Assembly (NCBI GenBank): GCA_001303585.1
Contig: LJTT01000038.1
Location: 1-50,238 of the forward strand
Source of the DNA: Betaproteobacteria bacterium SG8_41
GTDB lineage: Bacteria; Pseudomonadota; Gammaproteobacteria; Burkholderiales; SG8-41
Length of the DNA: 50,238 nucleotides
Direction: 5' to 3'
Every line of letters begins with the position of its first letter. Position 1 is the first letter of the stretch. The notes under the pieces were generated by a model. That model was given only the letters and a program-made list of their open reading frames with translations. It ran no database searches and was not told where the DNA came from. A program made the translations under genes and the position numbers. Below are positions 44,917 through 50,238 of the stretch, piece after piece.

Positions 44917-46296
44917 ATGGATTCAATGATCGAACAGCTCTCGGAATACGCCTCCGGGCTGCGTTACGAAGCGTTGCCGCGGGAGGCCGTCCACGAATGC
45001 AAGCGCCGGCTGATCGACACGCTGGGCTGCGCGACCGGCGCGTTCGATGCGCGCCCGGTCGAGATTGCGCGTGACATCGCGCAGCGCGCGGTCGGTAATC
45101 CCCCGGCGCGGATACTCGGCACCCAGGAGCCCACCACGCCCGAGCTTGCAGCGTTCGCAAACGGTGTCGCAATGCGTTACCTGGACTTCAATGACGCGAC
45201 GTTCGGAAAGTCGGCAGGTCACCCCAGCGACATTTTCGCCGCGGTGATCGCAGCGGCTGACGCGGCGCGCGCCGACGGCCGCACGCTCATCACGGCGGCC
45301 ACGCTCGCCTACGAGGTCTTCTGCAATCTGGCCGAGAACGTCATGCGCGACCAGGGGTGGGACCATTCGGTCTACGGTGTCATCGCGAGCGCTGTGGGAG
45401 CGGCCAAGGTTTTCGGGCTCAAAGGCGAACAGATGGCCAACGCCATCGCATTGGCTGTAATTCCCAACATGGCACTGGAGCAGACGCGCACCGGGGAGCT
45501 CTCCATGTGGAAGGGCTGCGCGGCGCCGAACGCCGCCCGCAACGGCGTGTTCGCGGCGGAGCTGGCCAGGGAAGGGCTGACCGGTCCGGGCGAGGCGGTC
45601 GAGGGCAAGTGGGGCCTATGGCGCGCGCTGGGCCAGTTCCGCTGGCAGCCTTTCGGCGGCAGGGGAGTGCCTTTCCGCATCACCGGCACGCACATCAAAT
45701 ACTTCCCGGCGGTGATTCACGCGCAGACGCCGATCACGGTCGCGCTCGAATTGCACGGCAAGGTCGCGGCCGACGAGATCGAGGCGATCGCGATCGATAC
45801 CTACTGGGTTGCCGAGCGCTATGCAGACCGCAGGAATGCGCTATGGCGACCGGCGACGCGCGAGACCGCCGATCACAGTATTCCGTACTGTGTGATTGCG
45901 GCGTTTCTCGACGGCGGCATCACGGAGGCGAGCTTCTCGAACGAGCGCATCGCCGACCCGCGCATCGCGCGCCTGCTCGAGCGCACGACGATGCGCGAGG
46001 ATCCGGCCTACACGAAGGCGCATCCCGACGAATGGCGCTGCCGCATCGAGTTGGCCGGGCGCGGCGGGAACAAACAGGTTGCGGAAGCGCGCCACTTCAA
46101 GGGGCACGCGAAGCGGCCCCTGAGCGACGAGGAGATCGAGAAAAAGTTCCAGGGGCTGGCGCGCAAAGTGCTTCCGCCCGGACGCATTCGAGGGATACTG
46201 CGCAAGGCGTGGGCGCTGGATGAGCTTCCGGACGTGGGCGAGCTCCTGGCCCTTTTCGACTATCGCCTGCAGCCCGGCGATGAGGTCACGGAGTGA
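44917..46296 (+). CDS. MmgE/PrpD-family protein, copy 1
   Basis: 459 aa; ATG 44917 with GGAGG 8 nt upstream (earlier starts are repeat DNA). Family wording: LSEYASGLRYEALPREAVHE, RLIDTLGCATGAFDARPVEI, VAMRYLDFNDATFGKSAGHPSD (catalytic-site region), GWDHSVYGVIASAVGAAKVFG, GELSMWKGCAAPNAARNGVF, KYFPAVIHAQTPI, FSNERIADPRIARLLERT. Family includes 2-methylcitrate dehydratase, cis-aconitate decarboxylase and iminodisuccinate epimerase; residue-level evidence is not enough to choose. Divergent from the selenoprotein gene. Confidence 0.92.
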   Translation: MDSMIEQLSEYASGLRYEALPREAVHECKRRLIDTLGCATGAFDARPVEIARDIAQRAVGNPPARILGTQEPTTPELAAFANGVAMRYLDFNDATFGKSAGHPSDIFAAVIAAADAARADGRTLITAATLAYEVFCNLAENVMRDQGWDHSVYGVIASAVGAAKVFGLKGEQMANAIALAVIPNMALEQTRTGELSMWKGCAAPNAARNGVFAAELAREGLTGPGEAVEGKWGLWRALGQFRWQPFGGRGVPFRITGTHIKYFPAVIHAQTPITVALELHGKVAADEIEAIAIDTYWVAERYADRRNALWRPATRETADHSIPYCVIAAFLDGGITEASFSNERIADPRIARLLERTTMREDPAYTKAHPDEWRCRIELAGRGGNKQVAEARHFKGHAKRPLSDEEIEKKFQGLARKVLPPGRIRGILRKAWALDELPDVGELLALFDYRLQPGDEVTE

Positions 46297-46309
46297 GCGG
46301 GCCTTGCTC

Positions 46310-46401
46310 GCGAATCGTAAATCGTGAATCGGGCTTCGTTCAGATCCAGGTAATTAACCGCAGCTTCTGACCGCTGCCTTGGGGCGCCCATCACGCATTA
46401 C
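46310..46401. repeat. Heptad arms between MmgE/PrpD copy 1 and the cupin gene
   Basis: Left arm GCGAATC GTAAATC, GTGAATC GGGCTTC (46310-46337). Right arm CCATCAC GCATTAC (46388-46401) overlaps the last codon and stop of the cupin gene. Confidence 0.65.
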
Positions 46402-47153
46402 TGGGTTTGCGGGCGGGGATATTGAAGCAGTAGCACTTCCAGTCCTTTGGGCCCGGCGCGAAGCTCCAGCGCCGGATCGGTTGCCGGGACGAAGACGGTG
46501 GACCACGCCGCGTATTCTTCACTGCCAGTCTCGAGGCTGCCGTTGACGACCAGATAGTGCTGGCCGCCGGTGGCGGAGGGATCAGGTCCGCCGGTAACCA
46601 TCCCGGGCCCCATGCGCATGAGCGTGGCGGCAAGGCCGTCGCTTCCGTCCAGATCGGCGAGCAGTTTCTCGACGGCGATTTCCTTGCGGCTCATCAGCAC
46701 AGGCTCGGTGCTGAGGGCTATGCCGTCGGCGACGCCATGGCGCTTCTTCGACGGCTTCAGGCGCTCGCGATAGCCGGGCTTGTGGAGATAAACGGCGCCC
46801 GGGTCGGTGCGCGCGCGCAGCGTGAAATAGGAGAAGCCCTGCGCGCTGGCGTTGATCGGCCCGTAACCGGTGTGATGATCGGTGTAGTGAACGGCGAGCG
46901 GCCCCGCGGCGGCGTGCCGTCCCAGGCTGCCCGAGCCAGCGACGAATACCTGGAACTGGTCGACCTCGTGGAAATGCGGGACGATCACCTCATTCGCGCT
47001 CATCTCGATGAGGAAGGCCTGCGGCTCCTCGCGCGCGACGCCTTCGCCGCGCTGCCCGATGAAATCGGTGCGCCAGTGCTCCTCGCCCGTTCCATTGGAT
47101 CTCACCCTGCGCCGCCCGTTGAGCGCCTTCGCGCCCGCCACTGCCTGCACCAT
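46398..47153 (-). CDS. Bicupin-like protein
   Basis: 251 aa, GGAGGAG 7 nt before the ATG. N-terminal cupin with metal site VPHFHEVDQFQVFVAGSG (HxH, E) and a further His in the HYTDHHTGYGPI stretch; degenerate second cupin with GGQHYLVVNGSLETG and AWSTVFVP. Substrate unknown. Same strand as and 30 bp downstream of the M20 hydrolase, so co-transcribed. Confidence 0.82.
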   Translation of the reverse strand: MVQAVAGAKALNGRRRVRSNGTGEEHWRTDFIGQRGEGVAREEPQAFLIEMSANEVIVPHFHEVDQFQVFVAGSGSLGRHAAAGPLAVHYTDHHTGYGPINASAQGFSYFTLRARTDPGAVYLHKPGYRERLKPSKKRHGVADGIALSTEPVLMSRKEIAVEKLLADLDGSDGLAATLMRMGPGMVTGGPDPSATGGQHYLVVNGSLETGSEEYAAWSTVFVPATDPALELRAGPKGLEVLLLQYPRPQTQ

Positions 47154-47183
47154 GATTTTCTCCTCCCGTCATTCCATCCAATG

Positions 47184-48437
47184 TCAACGGTTCGCGAGTT
47201 CCATCAGTGTCGCCGTGAGCACCCGCGCGCCGGCGGCAAGGTCCTCGGGCTTCGCATTCTCTGCCTCGTTATGGCTCACGCCGCGCTCGCAGGGCACGAA
47301 GATCATGCCGGTGGGGCAGACACGCGCCAGATACATTGCATCGTGGCTCGCGCCGGAGGGCATGCGCATGCTGGCAATGCCGAGCCCGGCAGCCGCCTGC
47401 TCGATCGCGTCGGCCACGCCGGAATCGAACATGCATGGATCGTCGCGAAGGGTGGGCGTTACCTTGACGTCGCACTGCCTGACGGCGCCGCGCACGGTTG
47501 GCTCGACAGCGTCGCCTAGCCTGCCGATGGTCGCCGGGTCGGGATGGCGCAGGTCGACCGAAAACAGAACGTGGCTCGCAACGGAGTTCGGCGAGTTGGG
47601 CGTGACCAGCATGCGGCCGACGGTGAAGCGCAGCGCGTCGTCCCCGTCTCGCGTCAGCGCGTGCAGCGCGTTGATGATCGCGATCGCCTCGCACAGTGCG
47701 TCCCGGCGCACATTGAGCGGAGTGGTGCCAGCGTGCGCGCTCTCGCCAAACACCTCGACGTCGAACCAGCGCAGGCCCTGGATCCCGGTTACGACGCCAA
47801 TCGTCTTGCCTTCCGTCTCCAGGCGCGGGCCCTGCTCGATGTGGGCCTCGACATAGGCCGCCACCGGCGTGGCGAATGCATGCGGCGCGGCATCCGGCGT
47901 GGCCGCAAGCGTAGTACGCAACGCGTCACGAAGAACAACGCCCTCGTTGTCCCTTACATTCAGGAATTCGGCGAGCGGGCGGGCGCCGCTGAAAACCGCC
48001 GAGCCCATCGTGCACGGCGCGAAGCGCCCGCCCTCCTCGTTGCTCCAGGCGACGAGCTCGATCGGTCGCTGCGTTTTCGCACCGGCCGCGTCGATCGCCT
48101 CGAGCGCTTCCAGGCCGGCGAGCACGCCGTAGATCCCGTCGAAGCGTCCCCCGCGCGGCTGGCTGTCCATGTGGCTGCCGGTCATGACCGGCGCCGCGCG
48201 AGCATCAAGGCCCGACCGGCGCACGAACAGATTGCCGATGTCGTCCACCGACACGGAGAAGCCGCGTGAGCGCGCCCAGGCGATGAGCCGTTTGCGCGCC
48301 GCAATATCCTCACTGGAGAACGCCGCGCGATTGACGCCATTGCCAGGGATGGCGCCGATCTCTGCCATCTCGAGGTGCCGCCGCCACAGGCGGTCCTCGT
48401 CAACGCGTGATACGGCGTCCTGCGTAGCCTCCCTCAT
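47184..48437 (-). CDS. M20-family Zn-dependent amidohydrolase (N-carbamoyl-L-amino acid hydrolase / allantoate amidohydrolase type)
   Basis: 417 aa, ATG 48437. Metal ligands in the expected order: GSHMDSQPRGGRFDGIYGVL (His, Asp), SNEEGGRFAP (Glu), YVEAHIEQGPRLE (His) and PSGASHDAMYLA (final His). Dimerisation domain with GESAHAGTTPLNVRRDAL. Family members hydrolyse the ureido group of N-carbamoyl amino acids, beta-ureidopropionate or allantoate. Two allantoinase/imidase-like genes elsewhere in this window make a ureide or cyclic-amide pathway plausible, although the genes are not contiguous. Confidence 0.93.
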   Translation of the reverse strand: MREATQDAVSRVDEDRLWRRHLEMAEIGAIPGNGVNRAAFSSEDIAARKRLIAWARSRGFSVSVDDIGNLFVRRSGLDARAAPVMTGSHMDSQPRGGRFDGIYGVLAGLEALEAIDAAGAKTQRPIELVAWSNEEGGRFAPCTMGSAVFSGARPLAEFLNVRDNEGVVLRDALRTTLAATPDAAPHAFATPVAAYVEAHIEQGPRLETEGKTIGVVTGIQGLRWFDVEVFGESAHAGTTPLNVRRDALCEAIAIINALHALTRDGDDALRFTVGRMLVTPNSPNSVASHVLFSVDLRHPDPATIGRLGDAVEPTVRGAVRQCDVKVTPTLRDDPCMFDSGVADAIEQAAAGLGIASMRMPSGASHDAMYLARVCPTGMIFVPCERGVSHNEAENAKPEDLAAGARVLTATLMELANR

Positions 48438-48463
48438 GAACCCATCCGCAGAAAACAAAAAAC

Positions 48464-48638
48464 ATTAAACGCAGATACACGCTGATACAAAACCCAGGGA
48501 ATCATCGTGTTTCGGTTCTATCGGTGTCCATCCGCGGCGGACCAGCCCTAAGCCATATGCTTGAAGGCCGAAGGCGCAACAGTTCTTGTTGTTTACGTCG
48601 ATCCATCTGTGTTTAACTGCGTTTATCCGCGGTTAATT
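48464..48638. repeat. 10/11-bp periodic inverted arms
   Basis: Left arm TTAAACGCAGATACACGCTG (48466 on); inner TCGGTGTCCATCCGCGG (48519 on); right arm ATCCATCTGTGTTTAACTGC followed by GTTTATCCGCGGTTAA (48601-48636). The outer arms are in opposite sense. Fills the gap between the M20 hydrolase and the second MmgE/PrpD gene. Confidence 0.6.
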
Positions 48639-50033
48639 CCGAACAAGCAGGCGCGCGATTTCGGTCGCGTCCCCAAGCTTTTCAAGGCCGAGCATCGCGT
48701 CTCGAAGCTTTCCAACCTGCGCCTTCGGGAGCGCCTTTACGGCCAGCTTCTCGAATTTCTCGATGATCTCGGCATCGGACGCGAACTTCTGCTCGCTGCC
48801 GCGCGCGGCTTCCACGGTGCGTTTCATGACCGTGCCGTCATTCAGATGCACCTCGACGCGCACCATGTGGCGGTACTTTGCGCCTTTCGCCGTGATCTCG
48901 GGGTCGTGCACCACCTCGACCTTTTCCGAGAGCGCCATGCGCGCCGGGTCGGCGACCTTGTCCTCGGTGAACTGGTCGACGAAGCAGTCGCCCTCCAGCA
49001 GCCACGTCGCGACGCAGTAGGGCATGTTGAGCTGGGCCGACGTGAGGCCCTGCGGCACGTACTTCCAGCCGACATGGTTCACGGTGACGAGCGAGCCGTG
49101 CACGACGACGCGCTTCAGGTCCGCAGCGCCGAACCGGCGCTCGACCTGCATGTCGCGGATTGCATCCAGGGTCGTGTGATTGGTGCCGACGCAGGCGTAG
49201 AACTTGAGCGCGATGCCCATCGTCTGCCAGGTCTCGCCGAACCCGGCCGTGAGTTCCTTGAGGTTGAACTTGTCGGTGGATTGGGACAGCGTCGTGCAGA
49301 AGCCGCCGTACTCGCTTTCCAGGACGTTGACGATGCCCGTGAACCCCGAGTCGGCGAGGAGCGCGCCATAAAGGCCGCTTTGCGAAGAGCGCCCCGCGTG
49401 CATGCGCTTCACCATTGCGCCGAATTGGGCGGCCATGAGGCCGGCTGCCTGTGTGCCTGCGATACCGAGCGCGTGGACCGTCTTGCCCGCATCGAGCCGC
49501 AGTCCCCGGGCTGCCCCGGCGGCGGCGGAGAAGACGCCGAGCGTGGCGCCCGAATGCCAGCCCGAGGCGATGTGCTGCGGCCCCATGCACAGACCCACGC
49601 GGGGGCCGATCTCGTAGCCGGCGATCGCCGCGGTCAGGAATTCCCGCCCGGTCATGCCGCCGCGCGTCTCCACGACAGGGATGAGCGCGGGCAGCACCAC
49701 GGCGCCCACATGCAGCACGCCGGCGCGGTGCACGTCGTCCAGCTCGAAGCCCTGAACTGCCGTACCGTTGGCGAGCGCGGCATGCGGGGCCGAGAGCTTG
49801 CGGTTCGTGCCCCAGACTGCGCACGCGCGCGTTGCGTCCACGCGCTCGAGCGTGTCCTGCAGGATGCGGCACCACTGCAGATCCGCGCCATAGAGCGCGC
49901 AGCCGAGCGAATCGAGCATGAGGAGCTTGGCGCGGTGCCGCACTTGCTCCGGAATTGCTTCGTAGCGCAGGCCGGATACGAATTCGGCGATGCCGCGGGT
50001 ATACGGGTTGTCTGTGGTCGCTCCGTGGCTCAT
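48633..50033 (-). CDS. MmgE/PrpD-family protein, copy 2
   Basis: 466 aa. Start MSHGATTDNPYTRGIAEFVS, then RAKLLMLDSLGCALYGADL, AVQGFELDDVHRAGVLHVGA, VGLCMGPQHIASGWHSGATLG, AAQFGAMVKRMHAGRSSQSG, KFYACVGTNHTTLDAIRDMQ, FTEDKVADPARMALSEKV and the end EKLGDATEIARLLVRN. Clearly diverged from copy 1 (active-site His block HVG versus GHPSD). The reaction is probably dehydratase, decarboxylase or epimerase on a small di- or tricarboxylate. Upstream of it on the same strand is an FAD-dependent dehydrogenase, so it may be part of a carboxylate pathway. Confidence 0.93.
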   Translation of the reverse strand: MSHGATTDNPYTRGIAEFVSGLRYEAIPEQVRHRAKLLMLDSLGCALYGADLQWCRILQDTLERVDATRACAVWGTNRKLSAPHAALANGTAVQGFELDDVHRAGVLHVGAVVLPALIPVVETRGGMTGREFLTAAIAGYEIGPRVGLCMGPQHIASGWHSGATLGVFSAAAGAARGLRLDAGKTVHALGIAGTQAAGLMAAQFGAMVKRMHAGRSSQSGLYGALLADSGFTGIVNVLESEYGGFCTTLSQSTDKFNLKELTAGFGETWQTMGIALKFYACVGTNHTTLDAIRDMQVERRFGAADLKRVVVHGSLVTVNHVGWKYVPQGLTSAQLNMPYCVATWLLEGDCFVDQFTEDKVADPARMALSEKVEVVHDPEITAKGAKYRHMVRVEVHLNDGTVMKRTVEAARGSEQKFASDAEIIEKFEKLAVKALPKAQVGKLRDAMLGLEKLGDATEIARLLVRN

Positions 50034-50127
50034 GGCAACTCAATGCTAGATTTTAAATTTTGAATGATAAAAAAAGTGAATTGTGTCCTGCGTGCCAAAC
50101 CGCTTTTAACTCCGCATCCACCATTCA

Positions 50128-50238
50128 TCAGTCAACATTCCGCCTGCGGGCAGCGGCAGCGGCAGACGCGCCGGCGAGCCGGCCGAACACCGCGCCGGAG
50201 ACGAGTCCGGTGCCGCTTGGATAGTTGAAATAGAACAG
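50128..50238 (-). CDS. FAD-dependent dehydrogenase, C-terminal end only
   Basis: 36 residues and a stop, continuing off the right edge: LFYFNYPSGTGLVSGAVFGR then LAGASAAAAARRRNVD. This is the FAD-contacting C-terminus of fumarate-reductase/tricarballylate-dehydrogenase (TcuA/KstD-like) flavoproteins. It lies 95 bp upstream of MmgE/PrpD copy 2 on the same strand. The rest cannot be judged. Confidence 0.75.
   Translation of the reverse strand: MFYFNYPSGTGLVSGAVFGRLAGASAAAAARRRNVD

Noticed and set aside
48561..50063. A 500-codon plus-strand frame across MmgE/PrpD copy 2.
   Set aside because: Antisense shadow; the minus-strand protein has clear family motifs.

Overview
The window is GC-rich and almost fully packed. 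It looks like a chromosomal segment of a betaproteobacterium, probably Burkholderiales/Nitrosomonadales-like and environmental. The evidence is gene order and gene content: divergent uvrA / MFS-ssb; the block FmdB - DUF502 - aspS - nudB - nadA - exo/endonuclease - clsB; groES-groEL; a TctD/TctE-type two-component pair; and many MmgE/PrpD, TauD and carbamoylase-type genes. The family assignment comes from reading the sequence only; no database search was possible.

Layout. 1-1.3 kb: 5' part of a large DUF4347 surface protein (minus strand, runs off the left edge). 1.9-3.2 kb: MOFRL-type glycerate 2-kinase. 3.4-8.3 kb: uvrA, a frameshifted MFS transporter, ssb. 8.9-9.8 kb: two small exported proteins, one made of NPC repeats and one cupredoxin-like. 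9.8-18.7 kb: a bactofilin-like membrane protein, then the housekeeping run FmdB, DUF502, aspS, a secreted barnase-type RNase with its barstar, nudB, nadA, an EEP nuclease and clsB. 18.8-26.7 kb: glycine-zipper protein, a predicted sigma-54-driven small RNA, an ATM1-type ABC exporter, the sensor kinase/regulator pair, a second structured RNA candidate, a PBP7-type endopeptidase and egtD. 26.9-32.7 kb: a tandem-repeat exported protein, an MFS permease, an alpha/beta hydrolase, groESL (with an in-frame deletion in groEL) and a polysaccharide deacetylase. 33-38.9 kb: a giant DUF748/AsmA-like protein and an envelope protease pair (HtpX-like, DegQ-like). 39-50.2 kb: a catabolic/accessory region with a second deacetylase, an exported hydratase, small proteins, a TauD dioxygenase, a UGSC-family selenoprotein with its partner gene, two MmgE/PrpD proteins, a cupin, an M20 carbamoylase/allantoate-amidohydrolase type enzyme and the tail of an FAD-dependent dehydrogenase.

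The strongest unexpected observations are these. (1) A selenoprotein gene at 43995-44645 has an in-frame TGA in the UGSC motif and a bSECIS-like hairpin exactly 11 nt after it. (2) A genome-scale-looking family of degenerate 7-bp-periodic intergenic sequences occurs at at least ten loci, usually as a GTGA-type left arm and a TCAC-type right arm, beside a second 10/11-bp family. (3) A near-consensus sigma-54 promoter is followed about 11 nt later by a short terminator-bounded RNA carrying a CCUCCUCC segment. (4) A groEL lacks about 14 residues around the apical hinge and substrate-binding tyrosine. (5) A heptad repeat contains the stop codon of the secreted RNase and the start codon of its barstar.
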